Origin: Eubacterium_G segne
GTDB taxonomy: Bacteria > Bacillota > Clostridia > Lachnospirales > Lachnospiraceae
Assembly (NCBI RefSeq): GCF_014287775.1
Contig: NZ_JACOOZ010000001.1
Location: 186,001-250,000 of the forward strand
Length of the DNA: 64,000 bases
Direction of reading: 5' to 3'
Below the pieces are notes generated by a model. It was not told the origin of the DNA, ran no database searches, and saw only the letters and a program-made list of their open reading frames with translations. The number at the start of each line of letters is the position of its first letter. The first letter of the stretch is position 1. Below are positions 34,196 through 42,469 of this stretch, in pieces. The position numbers and the translations under genes were made by a program.

Positions 34196-34699
34196 TTATT
34201 TCTTCGTCAAATATGTATCTTCTACGTAAGTCTCCGGTGTCGCCTCTTCAATTACGCCAGACTTTGGATCAAAGATATATTTCTTCTTCAATCTCTCATA
34301 CAGTACAGAACCTACAGTTTCCATTACCTGTTTCATCATATCCGGATCATCAAATAGTTTTCTGAAAAACTGGTCATTCTGCTCATATCTGTCTGCTGCC
34401 ATATTCGGAAAATCCTTTTCAAACAACAACATAAAGGTTGCCCTGTCATTGTTCTTTGCGTAGCTCTGCCACTTCTCCTGATTGGCATAATCATTTTCCA
34501 TCTGAACAAGTACTTTATCCATTTCTGTAAAATGTGTTCCATACTTTTCATTTATCTTATCAATAATTACTGTCAGCGGAGCTTTCTTAGGCTCTCTATG
34601 ACCGGAATCACCGGAGATAGGTGTATATCCGCCATGATGAATCAGATAGTCTTCGATGTCTTCTTCAAATCGTTTCTCTTTTACATCAAAATCAGACAT
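34196..34699 (-). CDS. Shrunken HsdR-like protein (N-terminus joined to C-terminal domain)
   Basis: The first 25 residues (MSDFDVKEKRFEEDIEDYLI) look like the start of a type I restriction R subunit, and residues about 40-150 (KINEKYGTHFTEMDKVLVQMENDY, NNDRATFMLLFEKDFPNMAADRYEQ, FRKLFDDPDMMKQVMETVG) match the HsdR C-terminal helical domain that docks to the methyltransferase. The nuclease and motor domains between them, normally 750 or more residues, are missing. The frame is intact with a good ribosome site (AAGGAGGTG), so it may be translated. It lies 12 bases ahead of the DUF6361 gene and heads the operon. Confidence 0.65.
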   Translation of the reverse strand: MSDFDVKEKRFEEDIEDYLIHHGGYTPISGDSGHREPKKAPLTVIIDKINEKYGTHFTEMDKVLVQMENDYANQEKWQSYAKNNDRATFMLLFEKDFPNMAADRYEQNDQFFRKLFDDPDMMKQVMETVGSVLYERLKKKYIFDPKSGVIEEATPETYVEDTYLTKK

Positions 34700-34702
34700 G
34701 AG

Positions 34703-34843
34703 CTACACCTCCTTTTTTCCTGTGACAACCTCGTAGATGAGGGATTTTTTATATTCCTGATATTTTTCAACAAGTTTATTTCTTTTATCAATCTCAACCT
34801 CAATATGATTTACCTTATCAGTAATATAATTCGCTATTATCCG
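34703..34843 (-). pseudogene. 3-prime remnant of hsdS (type I restriction specificity subunit)
   Basis: The minus strand reads NYITDKVNHIEVEIDKRNKL and KYQEYKKSLIYEVVTGKKEV before TAG, the standard coiled-coil ending of a type I HsdS protein. The frame is closed upstream by TGA, 40 bases short of the IS3 element, so the body of hsdS is gone. It is immediately followed by the HsdR-like gene, the usual hsdS-hsdR order. Confidence 0.75.
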
Positions 34844-34965
34844 TCAAAAAGATTATTCAATATAGTTTACGTTTTTCATTAACTTAGTGCTAGCATATAA
34901 ATAGTACAAAACAAAATGAGATATTCCCCTGAAAATATTAATAATACCAAAAGGAGGTACTTATT

Positions 34966-35259
34966 ATGCCAAGGAAACAACATACCAAGCAATTTAAACT
35001 GGATGCCATTAACTATCGCAAGGAGCATCCTGATCTCACACAACTTCAATGTGCCAAGAACCTGGGCATCGGCATTAGCACCCTTGCCAGATGGGAGTCA
35101 CAGTACCGTAACAATGACGGCGACATTCCCGTGATCGGTTCAAGCAATTACGAATCTGAAGTACAAAGGGAAAACGCACGTCTTAAACGTGAACTACGTG
35201 ACACTCAGGACGCACTCGATGTGTTAAAAAAAGCCATAGGCATTCTGGGAAAAGACTAA
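34966..35259 (+). CDS. IS3-family transposase OrfA (HTH)
   Basis: The 97 residues open with PRKQHTKQFKLDAINYRKEHP, an HTH_Tnp_1-type DNA-binding domain (QLQCAKNLGIGISTLARWESQ), and end in a leucine-rich coiled coil (ENARLKRELRDTQDALDVLKKA), as in IS3 OrfA. AAAGGAGG precedes the ATG. A run of seven As late in the frame (TTA AAA AAA GCC, 35224-35235) is the expected minus-one slip site that fuses OrfA to OrfB. Confidence 0.92.
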   Translation: MPRKQHTKQFKLDAINYRKEHPDLTQLQCAKNLGIGISTLARWESQYRNNDGDIPVIGSSNYESEVQRENARLKRELRDTQDALDVLKKAIGILGKD

Positions 35260-36161
35260 CCGAAGCCATCTATACAGAGGTTGCTGCAAAGGTAGAGGCA
35301 TCAAAAGTTACTAAACACCGTGTGTCTGTCTCCGGAATGCTTAAGGTTTTAGATGTTTCACGTTCAGGATATAGAGCCTTTTTAAAACGCAAACTGTCAG
35401 CCACTGCCAAACGCAAGAATTCCATTAAGAAAGAGATTCTCAAAATCTATAATGATTCAAAGCAGAATTACGGTGCTCCAAAAATTACTAAAATTTTGCA
35501 AAAATCCGTCGAAACCATTTCACAACGTACCGTCGGTAAATACATGCGTGAAATGGGCATCAGGGCTCAATGGTCAAAACCATGGATTGCCACAACAAAA
35601 GACTCTGACTTTAGCAGTGAACTTCATAACATTCTTAATGAACAGTTTAATCCTGAGCGTCCAAACGCTGTCTGGTGTACTGACATTACATACATCTGGA
35701 CCAATGACGGCTTTGTATACCTTAACTGTGTAATGGATCTGTTTGCCAGAAAGATAATTGCATGGACTCTTTCCGACACAATGGAAGTTTCCACTGTAAT
35801 AAAAACAATTGAAAAAGCCAAGGCAATGCGTAACACTGATTTACCATTAATAATACATACCGACCGTGGAAGCCAGTATGTGTCTCAGGCATGGCGTGAA
35901 GCCACCAAAAACATGCAACGCAGTTATTCACATAAAGGTTATCCTTATGACAATGCCTGCATTGAATCCTTCCATTCACTCATAAAAAGGGAATGGCTTA
36001 ACCGTTTTAACATTAAGAATTACAGACACGCATACAACCTGATTTTTGAATACATCGAAACCTTTTATAACACTGTCAGAATTCATAGTCATTGTGATTA
36101 TATGTCTCCTGACGAATTTGAAAAATTGTACGAGAGGGTTAAATCTCTGCCGGCTGCTTAG
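35256..36161 (+). CDS. IS3-family transposase OrfB (DDE integrase), made by minus-one frameshift
   Basis: The open frame in the minus-one phase begins just before the orfA stop (LTEAIYTEVAAKVEASKVTK...) and includes an in-frame ATG at 35322. It contains an HTH_21 region (KQNYGAPKITKILQK...SQRTVGKYMREMGI) and a complete rve DDE core: CTDITYI, IIHTDRGSQYVS and SHKGYPYDNACIESFHSLIKREW give D, D and E. The C-terminus (NTVRIHSHCDYMSPDEFEKLY) is normal. The element looks intact and possibly active. Confidence 0.92.
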   Translation, partial: LTEAIYTEVAAKVEASKVTKHRVSVSGMLKVLDVSRSGYRAFLKRKLSATAKRKNSIKKEILKIYNDSKQNYGAPKITKILQKSVETISQRTVGKYMREMGIRAQWSKPWIATTKDSDFSSELHNILNEQFNPERPNAVWCTDITYIWTNDGFVYLNCVMDLFARKIIAWTLSDTMEVSTVIKTIEKAKAMRNTDLPLIIHTDRGSQYVSQAWREATKNMQRSYSHKGYPYDNACIESFHSLIKREWLNRFNIKNYRHAYNLIFEYIETFYNTVRIHSHCDYMSPDEFEKLYERVKSLPAA

Positions 36162-36186
36162 CTGACAGAACTTCTCATTTTATTTT

Positions 36187-36269
36187 GTGCTAAATCTTGA
36201 CATAGCACCACATCATACATATACCAAATATCATACTTCTTATCTTGGTGCTATGTCAAGATTTAGCAC
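36187..36269. repeat. Perfect 23-bp inverted repeat at the IS3 right end
   Basis: The 23 bases at 36187-36209 recur exactly in reverse complement at 36247-36269, 37 bases apart. The left copy is the outermost part of the IS3 right end, so the right copy looks like a second, inverted IS end without its element. It could be the trace of a deleted neighbouring copy or a small hairpin element. The following 220 bases to the IS4-type remnant carry nothing else that I can support. Confidence 0.85.
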
Positions 36270-36495
36270 CATCTCTTATATCCAAAACTGTCTGACTATC
36301 CGCCATAAAACAACCATTTTCAAAGTGGTGATAAAGCAATGCCATTCAGTTAAGCATCATTTTAGTGGTTTTCTGTCATAGAGAGCCACTGTTTTTATGC
36401 CTAAAAACTTTAAAATATTACAAAAAACAGTTTACAAGTAAGCCAATATATGTTGCGCAAGCCTTGATTATAAACATATTTCAAGGAGGCTCATT

Positions 36496-36834
36496 ATGGC
36501 TGATTTTTTCTTATCTAATTTAAAATCCACACTCGACAACTGCATCACAGAACTCGATGAAATTCACTCCATGTTCTGCCGTAATCCGGAAAGTGATTTT
36601 ACCAGGAACCGCAAACTTTCTTTCCGCGAGTATATTCAGTTTATGCTCCAGATGCAGAGTAAATCCGTTTCAAATGCAGTAAACATATGCAGGGCATATC
36701 TCAAACACGATGGTAACGAAACAGAGTCCATGCTTCTCATACAAAAGTATCTGACACCTGTCAGGTACAATCAAAAATATCCTATCCACCTCAGTCCAAA
36801 GAGAAATAGGGATTTCATGTATCGGGTTGCATAA
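36496..36834 (+). pseudogene. Internally deleted IS4-family transposase remnant
   Basis: The N-terminus (MADFFLSNLKSTLDNCITEL, ESDFTRNRKLSFREYIQFMLQMQSKS) matches the start of IS4-type transposases common in Lachnospiraceae, and the C-terminus (TPVRYNQKYPIHLSPKRNRDFMYRVA) matches their end. The 112 residues join these two ends in frame; the central DDE domain, some 300 residues, is missing. CAAGGAGG stands before the ATG, so it may still be translated. The following 200 bases up to the next gene show nothing I can name. Confidence 0.75.
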
Positions 36835-37041
36835 ATCTCGTTACCATTATACTGCATTATGAGGCAGATATGTAATCTGTCTTTTTGCCATAAAAAACCT
36901 TATCTAAATGACATTGAATGATTTATTTTCTATCTAAAATTTTATTAAACCGACTAAAGACTCCATAGTTTGTGTGTTTGACTTACTGTTTATATCTATC
37001 TTCTCCTAAATATTTTTCTAGTCATTGCAATATAAAATTGC

Positions 37042-37614
37042 TTATACAATCTCTCCTTTAAGAGTCCTTGTATTCTGTATAATATACAGAGCGACCGATA
37101 TGACCATCATTATAGCGCACAAACCAATCAACAGATCTGATACCATCGGTGTAATGTGGAACCATATAATATGCACCGCTGCAGTTCCATATAATAAAAA
37201 GGTTACTATCTTTCCATGCCAATCTGCACCATGTACTTTTCCTGTCTTTTGTATCACAAGACATCCACTGACTACCATATACAGCTCCTTACCTGCCATT
37301 ATTACGATTAAAAGAAGCACATGCGGAAAACGAGTAAACAGACAGATTAACATCGCTGCCTGTGTCAGCTTATCAGCCACCGGATCAAGTATTTTTCCTA
37401 AATTACTAATCCTATGGAATCTTCTTGCGATATATCCATCAGCAAGATCCGTAAGACCAGACAGCAATAAGATTTCACCAGCTAACAGAGGATTTTTCTT
37501 TACACAATAACTCCATATAATTACCGGAATCAGACAAAGCCGAAAAAAAGAAAGAAGATTAGGAACCGTAATAATTCTATTCAAATTTTCTTCCTGATTC
37601 ACTTCACTCTGCAT
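37042..37614 (-). CDS. CDP-alcohol phosphatidyltransferase (PgsA-like)
   Basis: The membrane protein carries the family signature D-G-x2-A-R-x8-G-x3-D-x3-D in full as LADGYIARRFHRISNLGKILDPVADK, needed for transferring a phosphatidyl group from CDP-diacylglycerol to an alcohol, most often glycerol-3-phosphate. About five hydrophobic helices surround it; the 190-residue length is normal. It ends a five-gene operon with a cardiolipin-synthase-like gene, so it probably supplies phosphatidylglycerol as the substrate for that enzyme. It is likely a second copy, not the housekeeping pgsA. Its start overlaps the FUSC gene stop by 11 bases. Confidence 0.88.
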   Translation of the reverse strand: MQSEVNQEENLNRIITVPNLLSFFRLCLIPVIIWSYCVKKNPLLAGEILLLSGLTDLADGYIARRFHRISNLGKILDPVADKLTQAAMLICLFTRFPHVLLLIVIMAGKELYMVVSGCLVIQKTGKVHGADWHGKIVTFLLYGTAAVHIIWFHITPMVSDLLIGLCAIMMVISVALYIIQNTRTLKGEIV

Positions 37615-38668
37615 GTACGGTCACCTCACTTTCCTTTTTTTTAGACATAAACCAATAAAATATAACACAAAATGCTAAAGCAAACACAACACCAAAAACA
37701 TTTTGAATCACTCTAAGACTAACCGCTCCTTTTAGTCCATAAGTCTCTGCAGCAATGGCTAAAGCACCAAATGTGTTAAATACTGCCTGCCAGCCATATT
37801 GTGCTGAAAATCCTACACCGATTCCACCAAGAATTCCTATATATGCATAGATTGACGAAGGAAGCAGAAAATATAATACTGTAAAACATATAACACCTGC
37901 AATATTTCCGACAATCCTTTTACGGACTCTGTAGTGCATATCTTCCATAAACGGCAAAATCGCGGACATGGCCGCAATACCAGCCCACATTGCACGTGGC
38001 ATATTACAAAGTTCTGCAATGCAAAGGACAATCGGTACGCATAAAATCTGACATATCTGCCATTTTGTTCTGGAAGAAGTGATATCAAATTCTTGTATCA
38101 GATCTTTCAGATTTCTTTTATAGGTTCTGTTTTTATGATTTCGATAAAATACGAAGCAGGTAAGTGCTGCACCTAAAGCCATTCCGACTAATCGCATCTG
38201 ATAGCTTTTTCCCGTAACATCATAACCATATAGCAGTAGATACCCAAGAACCAATGTAGATTGATTAAACATGAATGGATTATGGCATCCGAACAGAATC
38301 AACACAGCCAGTGCCACAATATTCAACAGCATTCCCAATACCGGTGAAAACTGATTTGCTAAATGCGGACATACAGTCATAATTACAAAGAACAAAGCCA
38401 AAAGCATCGTAGATTGTCCGGTGTGGATCCCCAGATCCGCATTTCTAAACACCATGAGACATAATAAGACTACTACACCTACAATGCTGTTCTCATTTCC
38501 AAATAGGATACTGAAAATACTAACAAAGAAAAAACAAAATGCCATTGTAGCAGCTATCTTCACCAGATATACCCACATATGATATAATTTTTCTTTTAAT
38601 GTTTCACTCTTTTTCAACAGGTTTTTAGAACCTGCCTGATTTAACTGCAACTCCTGATAAAATGTCAT
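37604..38668 (-). CDS. FUSC-family membrane protein (aromatic acid exporter-like)
   Basis: The 354-residue protein has two sets of hydrophobic helices separated by a soluble stretch (FYRNHKNRTYKRNLKDLIQEFD). The second set contains FUSC-type sequence (RAMWAGIAAMSAILPFMEDMHYRVRKRIVGNIAGVICFTVLYFLLP). Family members export aromatic acids or envelope stress compounds; the substrate here is unknown. It lies between the two-component genes and the phosphatidyltransferase, suggesting that it answers envelope signals sensed by the kinase. It starts 33 bases after the kinase stop. Confidence 0.85.
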   Translation of the reverse strand: MTFYQELQLNQAGSKNLLKKSETLKEKLYHMWVYLVKIAATMAFCFFFVSIFSILFGNENSIVGVVVLLCLMVFRNADLGIHTGQSTMLLALFFVIMTVCPHLANQFSPVLGMLLNIVALAVLILFGCHNPFMFNQSTLVLGYLLLYGYDVTGKSYQMRLVGMALGAALTCFVFYRNHKNRTYKRNLKDLIQEFDITSSRTKWQICQILCVPIVLCIAELCNMPRAMWAGIAAMSAILPFMEDMHYRVRKRIVGNIAGVICFTVLYFLLPSSIYAYIGILGGIGVGFSAQYGWQAVFNTFGALAIAAETYGLKGAVSLRVIQNVFGVVFALAFCVIFYWFMSKKKESEVTVHAE

Positions 38669-38701
38669 ATAAATCCTCCCATCTTCTAATTTATCTTAAA
38701 A

Positions 38702-39745
38702 CTATATAATCTCATCTTTCTGCTTTGGCAGCTCTATAACAAATCTGCATCCACCATATTCACGGTTTTCTGCTTTGATTGTTCCTCCGGCACTATCTAC
38801 AATCCGTTTTACAAGTGCAAGACCTAAACCATTTCCTTCTGCTTTATGAGATCCATCTACCTGATAGAACTTGTCAAATATTCTGGATTTTACATCATCC
38901 TCTATTCCTGGTCCTTCATCTTCCAGAATGAACTTAACAGAATCCTGTTCTTGTTTCAGAAACATCGTAATTGTCCCCTTTGAAGGGCTGAACTTAATCG
39001 CATTATCCAAAAGATTTATCCAGATATGCATAAAAAGTCCTTCATTCCCAGTATATTTAACTTCCTCCAATTCTACCTGAAAACCAATTTCTTTTTCTGT
39101 CCATTTTGTTTCCAATGAAAGAAATGCCTGGCGGATCTGTTCATCCAGACGATATTCTGTTTTTTTCATTGGTATATTCTGATTCTCTAACTTGGATAAC
39201 AGCAAAATATTACCAACCAATCCGGAAAGTCTTTGGGTGTTAAATAAGATTTTTTCTACATATTCCTCTTGATCCGGAGACAGTTCTTCTCCCTGAAGCA
39301 GCATTGTATATCCTTCAATGGCATTAATCGGGGTCTTAAACTCATGAGAAACATCAGATACAAAATCCATCTGCAGCACCTCCGTTGCACGAAGTTCTTT
39401 TGTCATAACGTTAAAACTTTGATAAGATTCTCCAACTTCTGCTATACGGCTGTTCGTTTCCAAATGCTGTTCAAAATCTCCCTGAGAAACTTCCTTCATT
39501 GCTTTACTAAGTCTGGTAATTGGTTCCAGTAACTTTGCATTAATAAAGGAAGTGATCAGCCCTGCAATCAATGTATTGAAAATCAAAAGCCAGCCAAGCA
39601 CAGGTATGCTGCCCGGCAGATTTAAAAAATGATTCAAAAAAGCAAATAATAAAGCAGATATGACTGTTGAAAATACAAGTGCCAGCCAAATTGCACCAGT
39701 CAGACAGGCTCGGATCCTCAATCCTTTTTCTTTCTTTTGTTCCAT
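38702..39745 (-). CDS. Sensor histidine kinase (HAMP, HisKA, HATPase)
   Basis: Two hydrophobic helices (about 12-35 and 45-68) frame a very short outer loop, followed by a HAMP region (NAKLLEPITRLSKAMKEVSQGD), the H-box FVSDVSHEFKTPINAIEGY, N-box HIWINLLDNAIKFSP, G1 DEGPGI and G2 GNGLGLALV. The tiny extracellular loop suggests sensing within or at the membrane, like intramembrane-sensing kinases tied to envelope stress. It overlaps the response-regulator gene by one base. Partner of the OmpR-type regulator upstream. Confidence 0.92.
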   Translation of the reverse strand: MEQKKEKGLRIRACLTGAIWLALVFSTVISALLFAFLNHFLNLPGSIPVLGWLLIFNTLIAGLITSFINAKLLEPITRLSKAMKEVSQGDFEQHLETNSRIAEVGESYQSFNVMTKELRATEVLQMDFVSDVSHEFKTPINAIEGYTMLLQGEELSPDQEEYVEKILFNTQRLSGLVGNILLLSKLENQNIPMKKTEYRLDEQIRQAFLSLETKWTEKEIGFQVELEEVKYTGNEGLFMHIWINLLDNAIKFSPSKGTITMFLKQEQDSVKFILEDEGPGIEDDVKSRIFDKFYQVDGSHKAEGNGLGLALVKRIVDSAGGTIKAENREYGGCRFVIELPKQKDEII

Positions 39746-40416
39746 TATTTTTTCACCACCTTGTATCCAATTCCACGCATTGTTACGATTTCAAAATCAG
39801 GGTTATCTTTAAAACGCTCTCTGATTCTTCCTATATGTACCTCTATCGTATGTGGGTCTGCCTCCGTCTCGTATCCCCATACTTCATCCATCAACTGTTG
39901 TTTTGTAAATGTTCTGCCTGGCGAAGCTGCAAGCTTATATAAAAGCAGGAATTCTTTTTTAGGCAAAACAAGACTTTCCTTATCAGTTGTAACCGTCATT
40001 GCATCATAATCAAACTCTGTTGAACCGATCACAATTTTGTGTTCATTCAGTATCTGTGCACGGCGAAGCAGTGCTCCGACTCTTAAAACCATTTCATTCA
40101 CATTTACCGGTTTTACCATATAATCGTCACTTCCCGAAAGAAATCCCTGGCGCATATCATCAAAGGAACCTTTCGCAGTGATCATAAGTACCGGTATCTG
40201 ATATCCTGCTGAACGGAGTTCCGACACCAGTTCATAACCATCCATAACCGGCATCATAATATCAGAAATGATCAGATCAATATATTCTTTATCCAATACT
40301 TCTAATGCCTGTGCTCCATCCGATGCACTTTTGACTTGATATCCATTCTTCTCAAGCACTTTTTGGAATAACTGGCTTAATTCTTTATCATCTTCTACAA
40401 TCAATATTTGAAACAC
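39745..40416 (-). CDS. OmpR-family response regulator
   Basis: The start is GTG at 40416 (FQILIVEDDKELSQLF), because AGGAGGAAGG precedes it and the longer frame runs into the upstream gene. The receiver domain has ED acidic pair, phosphoacceptor in LIISDIMMPVMDG, T in MITAKG and K in DDYMVKP. The C-terminal winged helix (LLLYKLAASPGRTFTKQQLMDEVWGY...VEVHIGRIRERF-like) is OmpR/PhoB type. It probably regulates its own operon, where direct repeats stand upstream. Confidence 0.93.
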   Translation of the reverse strand: MFQILIVEDDKELSQLFQKVLEKNGYQVKSASDGAQALEVLDKEYIDLIISDIMMPVMDGYELVSELRSAGYQIPVLMITAKGSFDDMRQGFLSGSDDYMVKPVNVNEMVLRVGALLRRAQILNEHKIVIGSTEFDYDAMTVTTDKESLVLPKKEFLLLYKLAASPGRTFTKQQLMDEVWGYETEADPHTIEVHIGRIRERFKDNPDFEIVTMRGIGYKVVKK

Positions 40417-40433
40417 TTTTTCCTTCCTCCTTA

Positions 40434-41867
40434 TTAAAACAGATACCTTGCCCATCCAAGCAGATGCTGTATCAAAAATATTTTTCTCTGACGTTTCTTT
40501 GTTAATTCGATTGGCTCTACATGATATGGATCATTATAAGTTCCGCCTTCTAATATCTGGCGGGACACTTTTTCATATTCCATCATGCCCTCTTCCAACT
40601 GTTTATTAATCTCTTTGCTACGTATTACAAGCATCAGTTCCGTATCCAGATACGTGCTTCTCATATCCATGTTAAAGGAACCGATTACGGATAGATCATC
40701 ATCAATCAGGATGCTTTTTCCGTGGTACGAATAGCCGCCTTCATACTCCCAGATATTAATTCCTGTACTTAAGATTCTATTTCTGTTTTTCGCATAATCG
40801 GCAGCCCCAAATGGATTCCCATTATTCGCAACTGAATTTGTCATGATAGAAAAATCCGGAACTCTCTCCGCAATCTCTTTCCATGTATTATACATCATAT
40901 CATTGCAGATAATATATGGTGTATGAATTTTCACGCGCTCTTTTGCATTTTTCATTAGTTCTCCCAGTTGATACCAGACTACTGGTTCCTTGGGACCTAT
41001 GTGTATAGGATTTGACACTAATGCAATCTTTTCTGTCTCAAAAGTTTCGTCCGTGTAATCGGTATCGCAGATTCTTTCCTTATTCTCTTCAAAATATTTC
41101 TGATAGCCGTTCTGCAGCTCTAAAACTGCGTTCTTTACAGATTTTCTATTTGCCAGTTTTTTATTGTCATGAAAATAACCACTGTCTTCTTGTTCCCATA
41201 TCGTTTCAAAATACTCTAACAACTGGTTAACTGAATTTTCTTTCTCAGGTTCATCGCAAACCACTAACACGTCTCTGTCATAGTTCTTATGTCCCGGAAA
41301 ATCACCCAGGAAATAATTGTATGTATTTCTTCCTCCAAGAATATATCTCTTTCCATCTGCAATCAAATATTTATCATGCATTCTGCCCATCATTTTCCAC
41401 GGTTTCAACGGATTGGCCTTATTATATAGTTTAATTTCAACATTCTCATGGGAAGATAATCCATAGAAATACGGATTTCCTTCCATATCAATCCAGCTCT
41501 CCATTCCATCTACTAACAGACGAATATGTACACCCCTGTCTGCCGCATCATGCAGTGCTCCTAAAATCAATTTTCCACTTTCATCGGATTGAAATGCAAA
41601 AGTAGAAAGAATAATTTCCTTTTTTGCATTCTTAATCAAACGCACTCTTTGTAAAAGCGCTTCTGGATTCTTTTCTATGATTACTGCCCGTTCTGTATTT
41701 TCACTGCATTCGTTCCATAACCCATTTTTTGTTTCTTTTTTGGTTGTATTGGACACCTCCGGCTGCTTTTTATATGCAACGCAGATTCCGAGCAATTCAT
41801 AAAAAGCCACACATAAAAAAATTGCCAGTATAACAAGAAGGATTTTACATATTTTATACTTTTTCAT
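40434..41867 (-). CDS. cls: Cardiolipin-synthase-like phospholipase D protein
   Basis: One N-terminal membrane anchor (ILLVILAIFLCVAFYELLGI) is followed by two full HKD motifs: H164-K166-D171 (RMHDKYLIADGKRYILGGRN) and H382-K384-D389 (YHGKSILIDDDLSVIGSFN). This is the arrangement of bacterial cardiolipin synthases and related transphosphatidylases, which join two phosphatidylglycerols or transfer phosphatidyl groups. The 477-residue length fits. It leads an operon with a two-component system, a FUSC protein and a CDP-alcohol transferase. The start has AGGTGATGTACA upstream. Substrate details are not provable from sequence. Confidence 0.85.
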   Translation of the reverse strand: MKKYKICKILLVILAIFLCVAFYELLGICVAYKKQPEVSNTTKKETKNGLWNECSENTERAVIIEKNPEALLQRVRLIKNAKKEIILSTFAFQSDESGKLILGALHDAADRGVHIRLLVDGMESWIDMEGNPYFYGLSSHENVEIKLYNKANPLKPWKMMGRMHDKYLIADGKRYILGGRNTYNYFLGDFPGHKNYDRDVLVVCDEPEKENSVNQLLEYFETIWEQEDSGYFHDNKKLANRKSVKNAVLELQNGYQKYFEENKERICDTDYTDETFETEKIALVSNPIHIGPKEPVVWYQLGELMKNAKERVKIHTPYIICNDMMYNTWKEIAERVPDFSIMTNSVANNGNPFGAADYAKNRNRILSTGINIWEYEGGYSYHGKSILIDDDLSVIGSFNMDMRSTYLDTELMLVIRSKEINKQLEEGMMEYEKVSRQILEGGTYNDPYHVEPIELTKKRQRKIFLIQHLLGWARYLF

Positions 41868-41919
41868 TGTACATCACCTAATTCCTTTTTATTTCATACT
41901 TATACAATACAAAGTCAAT

Positions 41920-41935
41920 CTCAATTTAACCTCAA
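41920..41935 (-). promoter_or_regulatory. Candidate response-regulator direct repeat upstream of cls
   Basis: TTGAG-N6-TTGAG (11-base period, minus strand) stands about 52 bases ahead of the cls start, near the expected promoter. OmpR-family regulators bind such one-turn direct repeats. No proof that this regulator binds here. Confidence 0.4.
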
Positions 41936-41954
41936 CAAGGTTTGTTTTTCATAA

Positions 41955-41997
41955 AAAAATATGACAGGCTTCTTTTTAAAGAAACAGTCATATTTTT
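41955..41997. terminator. Bidirectional terminator after the MarR gene
   Basis: AAAAATATGAC and GTCATATTTTT form a perfect 11-base stem with a 21-base loop that itself contains TTCTTTTTAAAGAA. It lies 46 bases past the MarR stop codon and upstream of the cls promoter. Confidence 0.75.
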
Positions 41998-42042
41998 ATT
42001 CTAATATATGAAGGAGCTTTTCTTACTCCGTTGTATTAATCA

Positions 42043-42468
42043 CTATTTTATTTCTTCCATAAGCTGTCGGATTTTTTTCAATGTACACCGTGTAACTGCC
42101 AGGTCATCTTCTTGTATATTCGATATGATTTTTTCATAAGCTTCTATCATTTTTTCTTTCTGACAATTACTTAATTCAATTGCCTTGTTCGTCAAAACAA
42201 GGTATGTTCTTTCTTTTTTTTCATCTAATTTCCAGATAATATATCCTTTATTTTCAAGACTTTTTACCATCTTAGATGTTTCTGGAATCGATAATTTCAT
42301 GTATTCTGCCACTTCTGAAAGATATACTCCTTCATGACAGTCTGATTTTTCAACACATTCCTTTATGCTATAAAGTAACAAATAATCTGTTCTTTCAACA
42401 AATTCAAATATGCTTTCAACATTGATGCTCTTTTAAAAAAACTCCTCTGCACTGGTTCCTGCTATCAT
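42043..42468 (-). pseudogene. MarR-family regulator with an early in-frame stop
   Basis: The frame starting MIAGTSAEEFF is stopped by TAA at codon 12, then continues in the same frame as KSINVESIFEFVERTDYLLL and a complete MarR winged helix (VYLSEVAEYMKLSIPETSKMVKSLENKGYIIWKLDEKKERTYLVLT). A TTG about 29 codons in could restart translation as a 112-residue protein, but it would lack the first dimerisation helix. It is therefore a damaged gene, or less likely a rescued short form. It lies behind the citrate synthase fragment, and its start overlaps that fragment's stop. Confidence 0.6.
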
Positions 42469-42469
42469 A

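Larger units (their letters stand above)
34888..36207 (+). mobile_element. IS3-family insertion sequence
   Basis: The element holds orfA and orfB transposase frames on the plus strand. Sub-terminal inverted repeats are visible at 34903-34926 and 36168-36191 (left core ACAAAACAAAATGAGA, right core ACAAAATAAAATGAGA in inverse), and both ends can be extended to TGCTA, giving about 1320 bases. I see no clear target duplication. It stands 45 bases from the broken hsdS end. Exact ends are uncertain by tens of bases. Confidence 0.75.

Noticed and set aside
36187..36269. Inverted repeat considered as a CRISPR-like or MITE unit
   Set aside because: There are only two copies, in inverse orientation, and one copy is part of the IS3 end. 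No CRISPR array was found anywhere in the window.
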